Translations under genes and position numbers: made by a program
Part shown: piece after piece, positions 42,601 through 54,708 of the stretch
How the letters are laid out: the number at the start of each line of letters is the position of its first letter
Numbering within the stretch: position 1 is the stretch's first letter
NCBI GenBank assembly: GCA_037355855.1
Contig: CM074761.1
Location: 3,553,346 to 3,617,345 of the forward strand
Direction of reading: 5' to 3'
DNA length: 64,000 bases
Source of the DNA: Pseudo-nitzschia pungens
Lineage: Eukaryota > Bacillariophyta > Bacillariophyceae > Bacillariales > Bacillariaceae
The notes under the pieces: generated by a model
What the model was told of the DNA's origin: nothing
What the model saw: only the letters and a program-made list of their open reading frames with translations
Databases searched by the model: none

Positions 42601-45381
42601 TCGCAAACCTTTGACCGCATACACATACCGCGTATCATCACCTCCAGCACCTCCTGTGGCGGTGTAGATTTTCTGTAGATTTGCCAAGTCGAGTTTAATA
42701 TCAACGTCTGGGCCTTCTCCGTCATAACACGCATTATCCGCTAAGATGCAACTATCTTCATTTAGAAATGTTCTTGGTGCGCTCGCGCAAGTTAACTTCA
42801 TTCGGTCAGCAGGTGCGTTGGCTGTTGCGTCCATTGCTTCTTTTCCGCCATCATGCAAGGGACTTTCAATGTCATTATTGCGCAACTTGAAGGAAGTACT
42901 ATGAATCCAGTAGTTGCCGTCACTTGTTTTTCCAATCCTCACGATCTCTGGTGCGCCCGGAGTTTTGCTCGAAACGTCATCGCATTGATTGCCGGTCAGA
43001 TCAGTGGAAAGTTGAATCATTTCATTCTGCACGTTTGAGTAATAGAAGCGATCATTCAATATGGGTTGTGTATTTGCTCCAAGGTCAATGACGTTTAAAT
43101 CGGGGGTATGTCTCCTGTCAAAGTTGATAGGTGGATTGCCGTACACTCCATTGAACATGAGGTCACAATTGCAATTTATTTTGTCGCCTTTGATGCGAAC
43201 AGCACCATCCAATCCTTCCAGGGGACTATAGCATATATCATATTCTCCGTCTTGCAACTTTGGGAAGGCGGCATTAGGACCTCTCCAATCACCACATTGT
43301 ATAGGGCCACTAACCACGGTTCTTTTCTGTCCATCAACGGATAAAACATATTTTGAAGAATCGTATCTGCTTCTTTTGATCTGTAGTTTTCGAAGAGAAT
43401 CTGTATGAAGAAATGTGTACTTGCGAAATCTGGCACCTTTCTGACATGCATTATTGTCAAGTAAAGAATGATAACTTGTTTCAGCATGCCACTGAGTCAC
43501 ATGCTGACGGAAAAAAGCACGATGCGATGTAACATCCATTGAGAATTGAGCTGCCATCTATATGACACCAAAATAAAGGAAAAACAGGGCAGAGCGTTCA
43601 AATTCGGATAAGAGAAGAGTGAGAAACGTCTATTCAAATGGAGAATACTTTTTTGTCTACATCACGCCCGATCCGAGCGTACTTACCCAATCAGTAGGTG
43701 TAGTGAACTTCTCGATCTCTGATTTGGTGGGACCAAACGTAGTTTTTTCCAGAAATCTTGCTTTTCGATTCTTCTCCGAGAGCAGAGGACCATTGTAAGA
43801 CTTCAGTGCGTAAGATCGCTCTGCTTTCAGATCTGGCAATGTGACCGTGCATGAACCAGGTTGAGTGCAGTCAAAAATAGTTGAAGAGTATGGCCCAGAA
43901 GATGCTTCCCAGTCGTTGCCATTGTATGAACGAGCAACTGGTCTCAGCCCCACTTTTCCGTCATTTGTACCAGTCATTGCCACTGAACTGACTTCAACGA
44001 GAGTGCAAATCGAACCAGAAGGGCTGTTTTTCAATCCTAGCAAACTCCCGATGACGGCTGATGGCAAGAGGACTGGGTCCTCCTCGGGTTTGGGACAAGC
44101 TAAGATTAGCGAATTACTAGTTGGCGCATCAGTAGAAGTAAGAGTGGGATGAGACGACGCTTCCTTGGTCGGAGCTCCAGTTGGGGCAGATGATGCTTCT
44201 TTGGTTGGGGTACCAGTGGGAACAGATGATGGTTCCTTGGTCGGGGTTCCAGTTGGGGCAGATGATGGTTCCTTTGTCGGGGTTCCAGTTGGGGCAGACG
44301 ATGCTTCCTTGGTCGGGGTTCCAGTGGGAACAGACGATGCTTCCTTGGTCGGGGTTCCAGTTGGGGCAGACGATGCTTCCTTGGTCGGGGTTCCAGTGGG
44401 AACAGACGATGCTTCCTTGGTCGGGATTCCAGTTGGGGCAGACGATGCTTCCTTGGTTGGAGTTCCAGTGGGAACAGACGATGCTTCCTTGGTCGGGGTT
44501 CCAGTTGGGGCAGACGATGCTTCCTTGGTCGGGGTTCCAGTGGGAACAGACGATGCTTCCTTGGTCGGGGTTCCAGTTGGGGCAGACGATGCTTCCTTGG
44601 TTGGAGTTCCAGTTGGGGCAGACGATGCTTCCTTGGTTGGAGTTCCAGTTGGGGCAGACGATGCTTCCTTGGTCGGGGTTCCAGTGGGAACAGACGATGC
44701 TTCCTTGGTCGGGGTTCCAGTTGGGGCAGACGATGCTTCCTTGGTTGGGGTTCCAGTGGGAACAGATGATGCTTCCTTGGTCGGGGTGCCAGTTGGGGTA
44801 GATGATGCTTCCTTGGTTGGAGTGAGACTAGGATAATATATATCAAAGTGGTCATCCCGGTTTTCATCTTCAGTGCAGGTCGGCAAGCAATTCAAGACAG
44901 CTAGATATTCCAATCCTGGTTTTTGTGTTCCGATTGAATCCAAATCAGAACAACGACCCGGAATTTTGACTGTATCTTTGACGTCTCCAAAATTAGAATC
45001 GCGAATGTAGACTCGAGCAATTGCAATACCTGCTTGAGTGCAATAAGCTTCCAGACTTGTACCGATCGATTTGCCATTACTAACGTTCTCCTCCAAATAG
45101 CACTTGCGATCTCCTCCGGCCTTTGCAGGATAGTCGACAAACACTTGATCGATTTCACTGCCTCCGGTTTTCCACGTGTTTCCTACAGTAAATCGCACAG
45201 TGGACGCCGACTGGTCGAGAATCTTGATTGGTTCACCATCGTAATCTGTCTTCCCGGATCGTTGTATGACATTATAGTCGTAGGTGCATGTTTCTTCAAC
45301 GCCACGAACTCCCTTACACGTCGACAAAAACAAAACAGACAGGGTGACTACCCGGTTGAGATACAAATGAATCAACTTCAT
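36696..45381 (-). CDS. Secreted DUF1800-DUF1501 fusion protein with Ser/Thr/Pro repeats, 13 exons
   Basis: Minus-strand exons: 43687-45381, 42290-43557, 41564-42236, 41376-41447, 41076-41277, 40941-40987, 40096-40843, 39970-40000, 39172-39873, 38837-39057, 37958-38745, 37299-37836, 36696-37174. All phases join exactly (2,487 aa). A signal peptide (VVTLSVLFLSTCKG) leads to a Cys-containing domain and nineteen PTKE repeats (residues about 184-410). DUF1800 (PF08811) follows in an expanded form: FLEKTTFGPTKSEIEKF near 543, SPDENYAREIMQLFSIGL near 1230, DHLPKLGLDRQYVGDG, and ALNHFFYHQNMAPFLAIRLC near 1735, with extra Cys-rich inserts in exons 2 and 7. DUF1501 (PF07394) fills about 2030-2487: KNIIYVMLMGGADSFNMLVP, AYGGFDHHEKM, YVTSEFSRTITPN, GSDHGWGQNVMVLGG. 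In bacteria these are neighbouring genes of unknown role; here they are one chain. The start at 45381 is preferred to an in-frame ATG at 45447. Confidence 0.88.
44150..44830. repeat. 36-nt tandem repeat (PTGTPTKEASS) with 72-nt higher-order period
   Basis: Nineteen PTKE-containing units of 36 nt encode Ser/Thr/Pro-rich sequence in the secreted fusion protein. Adjacent units often alternate Ala and Val versions (GTTGGGGCAGA versus GTGGGAACAGA on the plus strand), giving a 72-nt dimer period in much of the array. The Ser/Thr/Pro content suggests an O-glycosylated stalk (inference). Confidence 0.92.
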
Positions 45382-47329
45382 CGGAATTGCCGCCGTTGAC
45401 GATGTTTGTGAATTTTGCTTTGTTTGCTCCGAATGTAGCCAATGCAAAGATCTGAAACAAAGAAAATAATTATATTATGATGATCAGAGAGTTGTGATTA
45501 TGAGACCTCACGATTTTTTTGGATTCGAGGAATTAGGGACGAGAACGAAAGGGGATAAATCAAACTTTTCAATCAACAATAAAAAAGCGCATTGTATAAC
45601 GTTGTGCATACTCGTGTTTTAAAGACATCGGGGATCACCACCTTGATGACTTTGTCAATTTTAATCGTAGAACAAAGATGTCGGGATTTAGTAAATGCCG
45701 GATCTAACTGACTAGAGCGATCCTTTTACGAATCCTTTTGCGAACTTAGAATATCTTGTCATTGTCATGATTCAAATATTGATTGACCATTAAAAATGAA
45801 AGATGGTTCTAAAAAGTGTCAATTCAGTTCCTCGAAATATATGAATTCTGATTTTCAATATCAGTTTGGTCCTATTTTCGTACCGAGAATATGTGTATCT
45901 GGCGAAACTTTATGGAAGTTTGGTCGTAAATGAAGGGATGGTGGCGTAGCAACGCGCACATTAGTCCTATTGTGTCCTCACTAAAAACGCTACAAACACT
46001 GGAACAACAACAAAATACGAAGTAACCTTACTTACTAAGTTACTCCTCGTTCGTAATCAGTCTGCCAGGTACCTACGATAAGATCTTACTTCGTACCGTA
46101 CAAAAAACACTTCGTAGTAAGAGTCTGTAGTGGAATCGAAAGTTGTGTCTGTGGCAGATAGCTATTTTGGCCTCAAACGTGACCATTCTGTACCGGTAGG
46201 CCAAATACCATAAATTAGTCAAGTTCACCTTGTTCCCAGCACCTGCTGGTGCTGCTTTAAGCGCACACAACAAGAAACAATTCCGTTTTCACCTCACTAA
46301 TACTGTTTCTTCTTATTGTGTCATTGGAATGATATCTTTGAATGAGTAGGAGTCATCCTAAAATGCTCCAAGCATGACAGATAAAGTCGTAAAACATAAA
46401 AGTAGTAAGGGGCCTTCGCATAGCATCTTGGATATCTTTACAACATGATGTGTAGTAATTTACATGGAAAAACAACAAATAATAATAATAATAATAAAGA
46501 AGCTCCGAGAAGAGCAGAAGCATGTAGGACTAGTACGAGTAGTATTACCGTAGTGGAAGTTCCAAAAATCTCAGTATCCAGGTAAGGTTACATAAGGGTG
46601 TTTAGCTATGAATTGATCGGTTTTTGAATAGAGGCCATGATGGCGGAATACAACTCCACTAAGTTACCCTCCGAGGTCCAATTACCGGTACGGATTAGTC
46701 GCATGGTACGGTAGACGGATTTTTTGGGACCATAGTCAAGAAGACCCAACGATAATGGATGTCGGACAGACCATGTACTGTATTCTACTTCGTATTCACG
46801 AATGCTTACATGGAAGTAATCTTACCGGTACCGGTACAGTAAGAGCTTATCTTACCTTTTACGTAGTAAAAGGTACGTTAATTACGCTAACCTTAAGAGT
46901 CTTAAGGTACGTACTACGTATTATTTTTTGTGGTATTCAGTATGTTGTGTGGCTCTCGGTTTTACGGTAAGTCTTACAGCCAGTACTGGTACCAGATACT
47001 TCGTACATGTCTCCGTGTATTAAACACCCTGCTGTAGGCGGTACGTAAGGTTAATTATCCGAGTGATTGTGCTAGTGCTGGTCGGGGAAATGGCTCCACT
47101 GGAAGCAAGTGATTTGTCAACCCGGTAACCTCCGAGGACGGAAAATAAACAGATACGGACAACTAGCCGAAAGCACATTGACCGGCATTACGACATACAT
47201 CAACAGCACTTCATAGTGAACTTTCGAAGTGATTCTTTCTTTTATTTGTGACGCATGATATAGAACATAGGAAAACTCGAAAGGGCGTACGTAAGCTTGA
47301 CCTGAAGGGTGAATCCGTGATCACATCAA
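45382..47329. other. Intergenic region between divergent genes
   Basis: About 1.95 kb with no supported gene or RNA. An AAT triplet run lies near 46480-46497. From about 46020 and again 46500-47050 it is rich in TTAC/GTAAGG/ACCGGTA words. It must contain the promoters of the flanking genes. Confidence 0.55.
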
Positions 47330-50300
47330 ATGCCATACCTACTCTCGGACCTGCGTCTAGCACTAGCTAGTCTCTACTCTTTACCAGGTGGTCAACCTTC
47401 TTCGGCGTCTGAGGCTCACGAATATTTACTCCAATTTCAAGCAAGGAATCCGCACCGTAGGCTTCATTCTCAGCGTGGCAGTCGGAAAGAAAACGATGAA
47501 CGGCCACCCAAAAGCTATTCAGATGATGTAGGATCAACATGGATGGCATGTGTAGATCTTGTATCTTCCTTTGCAAATGGAGTTGATAAGAACCAAGACC
47601 CAAACCACCGAGAAGTACAGTATGCTGAAGCTCTCTTTGCTGCACAAACCTTGGTCCATCGGTTGAGGCGAGTCAAATTGGCGGAGGCTATCGATATCGA
47701 ATTCGAGCCGAATTTTTTCGATGCATCATCAAATATGTCTTTTCCCCCGCGCCCCGAACAGATTGTCCATGGCTACCGTCGATGGATCCTGGAACGTTAC
47801 AAAGGAGCCTCGAATCCATCTTCCTTTGCTATTTTGTCCCAGCTTGTTGAGAGTTATCACCCGGTTGTAGATCCAAATGAACAAACCAATCCGACGGAAC
47901 TGGTGGAACGAATCAAAGGTGAAATATCCATTTTGGTGTTGGTCAGTGTCATGGACGCCATGACGAAATCATGCTACAAACAGCTATCAAGAGATGGAAT
48001 GCTTGTCCAGATAAGACCTTTATTGAAAACGCTAGCATTAGTCCTAGCTGCGACTGCTGCACGCATGCGATATGTGTCTACTTCGTTACCTGCACCTGCA
48101 CCTCATACCCGACCAATTGTGACAACTATTCTAGGTGCAATCGAAATGATGCAGGTTCCACCTCAACACCACCAACACGAGGACAGTCGAAACAAGGAAG
48201 CCTTCCAAAGCCTTTGCTATACATGCTTAACAGCATTGCCAGAAGCGATTCTAAGCAATAACAACGATGGTGGCGGCGGCGGTGCTTACGGTCGGTTCTC
48301 ATTAGATCCGCGTTGCTACGCTGCGGTTACAAGAGAACTCAAAACCGAAGGAATGGATCAGGTGTGTCAGTCTATTCGGAACTTGATTCATTTTGCTTCG
48401 AACCATGCATTCTCTACAACATTTCTTTTACGGATGTGCGAGGCTTGGGGTAAATATGTGCCGCTGCCTATTGACTTTGTGAACAGTAGTGTTCCGCTTG
48501 TGACGCAAGCTTGGGATCGGCTTCGTTCTTCACACGATGCTCAGCCGCAAGTGGTAGCAGAAGCGAAAGCTGCAATGTGCTATTGGATTGCAGTCATGGA
48601 AAGTGGAACGTGGACGATCGATCAAGTCTTAACTTCATCGCTTGTACAGAGCAAGGAAAGTTCGAGACAATCCAATAAAAAGAGGCAATCGAGCAAATCC
48701 AAAAAGCGCCATCAACAATTTTTAGCAGAAAAGACAACAGACGAATTGTATACGTTGGCGCGGGATGAAGTTCTACATAGAGGGCAAATAGCGTGTACCA
48801 TGGCTCAACAGACGCTGCCTGTTCTACAAGAACTACTAACTATTGAACTAGGTCAGATCACGGAGGATACAACTGAAGAACAAGTCGTTCAGGGGAATGG
48901 ACCGGTAGGAGCAATTACAGCGTGTGCCAATGCATGTCTACCATTTTTGCTTCGAGCGTCGATTTTACATCAAGATAAAGCCTCAATCGAACTATTTGTA
49001 TCCATAGGCCAATCGATTCAAAAAGTGTGCGCTAGCCCGTCTCGTACGGTCCGGAGTTTTGCTGCAGAGTCTTTATTCACTCTCCATGAAGCTCTCGTAA
49101 AATGCTTCTCTGACAACCAGAATGTTCAGCCCAAAATGGAGTTTTTGGAGGTTGTAGTAAATCACTTTTCCCAATCCTCTCTGAATTTGGCTTTTCAGTG
49201 TGGCTATCCACAAGGATATTTCAACGATTTAGGCAAGGACAATGATGAGGATATGGAAAGCGAGAGAAATGATGTTCGAGAGATATTGCGCACTATATCT
49301 GCTATTCCTTCGACTTCTAGAAAGCATGACACTACATTTTCAGTTATTTTCATCACGTCATCCATATTATTTCGATTGATGCAAGCATGTGCTCAACCAA
49401 TTCGAGAGGCCGTGGCGTCAAATGTTCTCTGCTCAGAACCAGCTTTGCACACTTTCTCTGCACTGGCAAAACCCATAAATTTAATCGCAAGTTCATACTC
49501 AGAGTATCTTGCGCAGGGTACCAAGAACGAAAACTTCGCCGTGATTCTCGAACTTGCATTTGAAATCATATCGAATGCCGGAAGGTCTTTACTTTCTGCC
49601 TTTCCTCATGTATCTATCAATGAAGTTCTTCCACTTAGTAGACTTTATAATCTTGCGATTGCTTCGCTATCGCCAATGTTTTCTGCACTAGGTCAGATTT
49701 CGTCGATGGAATCCGACGTGACGACGGTGATCAGGGTCTGCATTGATGCAGCAGCGACTTCATTAATACGGATACCAGAGCTGACTGGGCCTTCTACATT
49801 AAGGCAAACCAGATATGACATTCGTGGGGCAATGCGAAGCCCCGGCGGAGAAGATCATGGTATGTATTTGAACCGAATTACGTGTCTTCCAAAGTGCATG
49901 TCAACGTTTTCGATGAATTTTCTGATCGCATCTTGGCCTATTTCTCTCTGCGGTTCTCTCGTTTCATAAATTTTTTGAACTCGAAGTCGGAGTTCTCACA
50001 TTGATGCGCCTTGCCCATGAGAGTAATCCTCTGTCACTCATCTTTTTGAAGACGAAAGAGTCAATCCTTGTTGATTTATGTGATCTTTACCAGGAATTGA
50101 AAAAAATCGAGGACAACCGCGGAGTTGGAGTGTTTTATGGTACTGGAGTCCTACCGAAGTCGCGACGTATCCTGCTAGGCATCATTTGCCATCTGGAACT
50201 CGTCTCTCGAGGAACAGCACAAGCTTCTCGGCTACTGACTTCAATATTTGAAAATGCGATCTCTACTATAGCAACAGCGAACGACCAAATTGAAAATCTC

Positions 50301-51641
50301 GATGCAGAAACTCTATCAAGAATCTGTGAAAACACTTTCGACATTGCAGCATTTTCTCGGAATGTCGTCCATTCGTTGTTTGCTGTATCTGATGACGCAA
50401 CTTCCCAAGCCTTGTGCTTGAATGTTCTTCATCAGTCAGGAAATTACGGCTTTCTTTCACTACAGAACGCTAACATACAATACGAAAGAATCATCCAATG
50501 GAACCGCCTCAGGGCTGCATTGTTCACTCTATTCAAAAATACTGGAAACCCAGATTTGCCTCAGTCAATGGTAGAAATCCTCATTTCTTTGATCACAAGG
50601 GAATGTGAATCTGTCATTCTTCAATGTTCCGCAGGTCCGACATCAACTAGTACAATTTTTCACGAAGAGGTCGTATCTGAAGATACTATCCCCCCTGCAC
50701 TCTTCATTCGAGTGGTTGCGGAGACAATTGAGGAAGGGTTTTCATCGCAGACCCAGCTTTCTGGGATGAGGAATGCATTGCATGTTCTTTATGACGCAAG
50801 ACGTGCCGTACTTCGGACATTGGTTTCGGAGTGTTCGGCGCCCGTACAAAAAGGATCGTTTGAGGATCCTCGACCTGTCATTGCGGAGACTTGGTTCCTC
50901 TGCATGAATCGGATAGCAACTTCAGCTGCGTCCCTCGGTGGAATGGATGGTCAAGAATCGGTACAAGTCGAAATTGCTTCGGTCGCCAAACAGCTTCTAG
51001 TGGAGACATTTGTCGCTGCTATAAGTCTGTTACTGTATTCTTCGTTGGAAAAAACTCAAGAGAAACGTGCCAGCGACCCGGGTATGAGTTTGGATGGTCC
51101 ACAAGGCCTCGTAATGATGGATTTCTTCGTAGGTTATTTTGATTTAGGCTATTCCATGATTCAAGCCGCAGCGAAAGAGCTAATTGTTGCAGTACCAGTA
51201 AATGTTGGCAACGATCCAGATGCTGCTGGAATGGCAATCATTGGTGCTGCACTTTTTAGAGGTTCACAAGGAGGTCTTCCGCCTTGGGCGATTGAAAGTA
51301 TTCCCACGGTGTACTCCTCACTTTTCAAGGCATTGAACTGCAACGTTGATACTTTTGGCCTCATGCTTGAAATATCCATGGCTATACGTCTTCTTGACAA
51401 TCACCATTTTGGTAGCGTTCGAGGAGGGTCACTTCTATCCGGTAGGTTTTTTGAGAAGATGAGTGACACTGCGAAATTGACCTTCATCCATCAGGCGAAA
51501 GAACAAGCAAAAAGTAATACGACTGCTTCTTGGAGGAGACTAAAAACATTGATGAAACAGGCTTGCGGTGGGAAGAAAAAAGACACAGATTTCAATCAAA
51601 GACCTGCACTGACAAGCTGGGATACACTTGATAGAGTATAG
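47330..51641 (+). CDS. Importin-beta family nuclear transport receptor (transportin-3/importin-13-like), 2 exons
   Basis: Exons 47330-49859 and 49987-51641 (127-nt intron) give 1,394 aa. The protein is all-helical, Leu/Ala-rich, and starts with an importin-type N-terminus: a short first helix (LRLALASLYSLPGG), a helix ending YLLQFQARNP, WMACVDLVS, then EALFAAQTLVHRLRR, the FFAAQTL-like signature of the transportin-3/Mtr10/importin-13 group. The rest shows HEAT-like repeats without sharp motifs. Such receptors carry SR proteins or other cargo through nuclear pores with Ran-GTP. The length is above that of human TNPO3 and IPO13 (about 920-960 aa); a low-complexity insert (SSRQSNKKRQSSKSKKRHQQ) adds part of it. 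The splice is uncertain: within the proposed intron a coding-like stretch (NVFDEFSDRILAYFSLRFSR) would need a 35-nt intron plus a frame change instead. Confidence 0.8.
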
Positions 51642-51744
51642 AACGTAGAATCAAAATTACACATTTGCATTCTATTGTTATATTTACTTCTTACAATCTA
51701 ATGTATCCGCTTGGGCTTCTCGTAACATCAATTTCTTTCAAGTT

Positions 51745-54708
51745 TCAAAAAATGTAAAACAGAAACAGCGAGAAAGCGATCCACGAGCGCAGTGCCGAAC
51801 CATGTGAAAAAGCGGCACTTTCCTTTTCCTCCGTTGGAAGTACTGTCGGTGCTGTTTCATCCGGCAAAACCGTTGAATCCCCGTCGGTCGAAAACGTCGA
51901 TGGCTCTTCTGTTTGACCATCTGTTTGACTATCGACATCATCGTCATCGATTGCTTCACTCGTTGGTGAGAACGACGGCATCGAAGTGGAAGGAACTGTC
52001 GGCTTTGGAATCGGCGCCTGATTGGCAGCATCTGAAGCCGGGTCAACGTCCCAGATCAAAGCGCCTCCGTGCTTTGGATGACCCTGGTAGATAGCAATCT
52101 TGTTTCCGCTTTCCATGCAATCCAAAACAAGGTAGTATACGGCAAGCGCGGGTCGGTGTGTCGATGTCTCCCATACAGAGGAGAACGAATAGTTTTGATC
52201 TGTCCTCCAAGTCACGAGGTTACCGTTCGCTTCGAGTTTTGTGTAATACGCACCATCCGTGCTTCCGACGTACCCACTCTCCCACATGAGATCTCCGGGA
52301 TGCGCCGGAGAACCCCACCGGATTTCAACGTTGCCGTTCAAAAGCTGAATGAAATGAAAATTTCGTTCGTAGTCCACGAGGCGTTTTCCGGGATACAGAA
52401 AATCACCAGATTTCATCAAAACTACCGGATCGCAGCCGGGATCTCGATCGGGGGCATTGTTTCGTGACGGGAGACAGAGTGGGTCGGGGCGTTGGGCTCC
52501 GGGTGTTGGTGACGGCGTTCCACAATCGTTCCGTGCTCCTTTGCGGCGGACCGGCATATATCGCGAGGTTTCCGCCCTCTTTGTCGCACTCGACAAGCAG
52601 CGAGCAGGTTTGATCCGCGATGGCTTCCTTTGCCCCGGTCCTCCAAACAATCGATTTCCCGGATGTTGCTGGGTCTCGAGAATACGTGACGAGAGAGCCA
52701 TCGGACTGCAGCTCGGTGTGATACGTTGTGTTCACGGGTGCGTTCACTTTGCTCTCCCACAAGAGCATGACCGGGTTTTCGGGAGAGCCCTTCCAGAGCT
52801 GCAGGTTGGCGTTTGGTTGCTGATCGAGGTACAGATCGGTGGCGGGGCTGATCAATCGATCGCCCGACCCGACGGTGTCTCCGGTGGTCATGAGAACCGT
52901 GCGTCGGCACGCATTCGTTTGCTTTGGCTCGTAGTAACGAACGTCGGTGAGCGCAGCAACGCCTTCGTAGACATTGGTGTACGGGTCTCCGATCACGAAC
53001 GAATCCGGGTAGGCCGACCCCTTGGGCCACTGGTCCTTCCACACGGAACTTCCAAAGGCCCAATCGGATTGCTCGAGATCGGCATTGTAGCGACCATCGT
53101 ACTCACTTTTATCGGCGTTGTAGTGCCAGATCGGTTCTTGGTCGACGTCAAACTCCCGATGCATGCGAATGGTCTGGTGCGAGAACCGGGGATCGTGAGA
53201 GAATTGGACGAAGGCAGGAACGCCACGCCACGCCACGTCCGAGACGGTGCGTGTTGTCTTTGCAGTACGGTATTGATTCGCGAACCCGAGAGAGCAACGC
53301 AACGCAACGTACCTGAAAGCCCGCGCGGGCAAAGTTGCCGCTGACTTCGAGCGTGTACCCGGAAGCGTTCCGTTCGATGGCAAACGTGTAGTATTGGTAG
53401 GGCATGAGTTCCGGCCGGAGCTCCGCCGCCGATTGCAAGCCCCTGGTCGCCTTTCCACCGTTGCAGGTGGTCATGAACCGCTGGCGACTCCCCGCCAATC
53501 CACCGGGTTTTGGCACGAAGCTTCCCGGCAGACCGCTGATCCACATGTTTACGACGTTGAAACTGCTGTCGCGGTAGTCGTAGTACTCGTTGGTTTCCGG
53601 GTTGCACACCCTGCCCCCAGACTCGCTTCCGACCCGATCGGGGTGCTGCGAGAAGGAGTCGATCAGCACCTTGCGATGGTAGTGCCAGAAATGGTTGTTC
53701 CTGGGGGTCGGATCCGGAAAGTCCACGATGGTCATGAAGCTGAATCCGTTGTATCCGTAAACGTCTTCCACGACGTCCTGCCACTCGCAATACGAAGCGT
53801 TGGCAAAGCCCGACCATCCGTCCGACGCGGAGCCCTCGCCCCATGGATGCTGCGATGCGATAAGATAAGATGCGAAAGACACAAACAAAACAATAACCAA
53901 ACAAACAACCAAATTGCGAACGAAAGAGACAAAGAATCACATTGCGGTGAGTCCGGGTTTCCAAAACGAAAATAAAAAATAAAAAAAAAGTGCAACCGAT
54001 TCCGCCACGAACACACACACACACACACACGAACACAAATACACTAACACACGAGTCCACGAGGTTTGTTTTTCTTTTCTTCCTTTCGTTTTGGCACGCA
54101 CTCACCTGGGTCTTGCAGGGATGGACGGGTCCCTCCGGAGCGTACCCGTTGATTTTCCCGTCGTAGTCGATCCTGCCGTTGCGTTTCCCTCCAAAGTCCA
54201 GCGCCATGAGTTTGTATTCGATCCGGTATTCGTCCGGCAGCGGTCTGGTGTTCCTCAGGATCACGCCCCCCGTGTGGTCCTTCGAGGCATCCATCCGGAG
54301 CGCCATCTTGTCCGATCCCTCCATCTTGACAATCGACAGGGACGGTTCGCGTTCGATGGTCCCGTCCTTGTTCCAATCCCGTGCCGACAGACTGGCCGTG
54401 AGCCAGCCGTCCTTCCCGATCTCGAATTCCTTGCGGTAGGTCCGGAACGAATCGAGGGCCTTTGCGAAATCGGGTCCGTAATCGTTTTCGTAAAAGACGC
54501 TGCCGTCGTCCATGACCGAGTCGGAGGGACCGTCGGAATAGTCCTCCGGTTCCCACCGGGCGTCCGAGTCGCGGAGCGGGGTGGTGAAATCCTCTTCGTA
54601 GATCAGATCCCATTCTTGCTCGCCGGTGGCGGTGGCGGTGGCGAGCTCGGCGTTTCGTCCGCAGACAACAAACAGCGCCGCCGCAAGAGAATGCCGGCAG
54701 GACTTCAT
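51745..54708 (-). CDS. Secreted jelly-roll (ConA-like) protein with two bulb-type lectin domains, possible GPI tail
   Basis: Exons 54106-54708, 53313-53849 and 51745-53173, all phase 0. The third exon needs one +1 change at a run of five C (52450-52454, minus strand); corrected length 855 aa. N-terminal signal peptide (HSLAAALFVVCG). Residues about 30-480 look like a concanavalin A-like lectin/glucanase fold (YEEDFTTPLRDSDARWEPED, ALRMDASKDHTGGVILRN, NNHFWHYHRKVLIDSF), but I do not see the GH16 ExDxxE catalytic motif. Two B-lectin (mannose-binding bulb lectin) units follow: LISPATDLYLDQQPNANLQL with SDGSLVTYSRDP, and FLYPGKRLVDYERNFHFIQL with ANGNLVTWRTDQ. A Ser/Thr/Pro/Asp-rich stalk and a hydrophobic end (WIAFSLFLFYIF) suggest a GPI anchor. 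A cell-wall or surface carbohydrate-binding role is inferred. Confidence 0.75.
54010..54031. repeat. (AC)n microsatellite in an intron
   Basis: About eleven AC dinucleotides inside the first intron (53850-54105) of the lectin-domain gene. Confidence 0.8.

Noticed and set aside
44165..44836. Plus- and minus-strand alternative frames over the PTKE repeats
   Set aside because: Any frame stays open in a 36-nt repeat; only the frame joined to the signal peptide and DUF1800 exons has flanking domains.
52457..53344. 295-codon plus-strand frame
   Set aside because: It is antisense to exon 3 of the lectin gene, has no recognisable motifs, and reflects GC-rich codon structure on the other strand.
51745..54708. 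Calling the gene an active GH16 glucanase
   Set aside because: The jelly-roll look is there, but I could not find the ExDxxE catalytic signature, so enzyme activity is not claimed.
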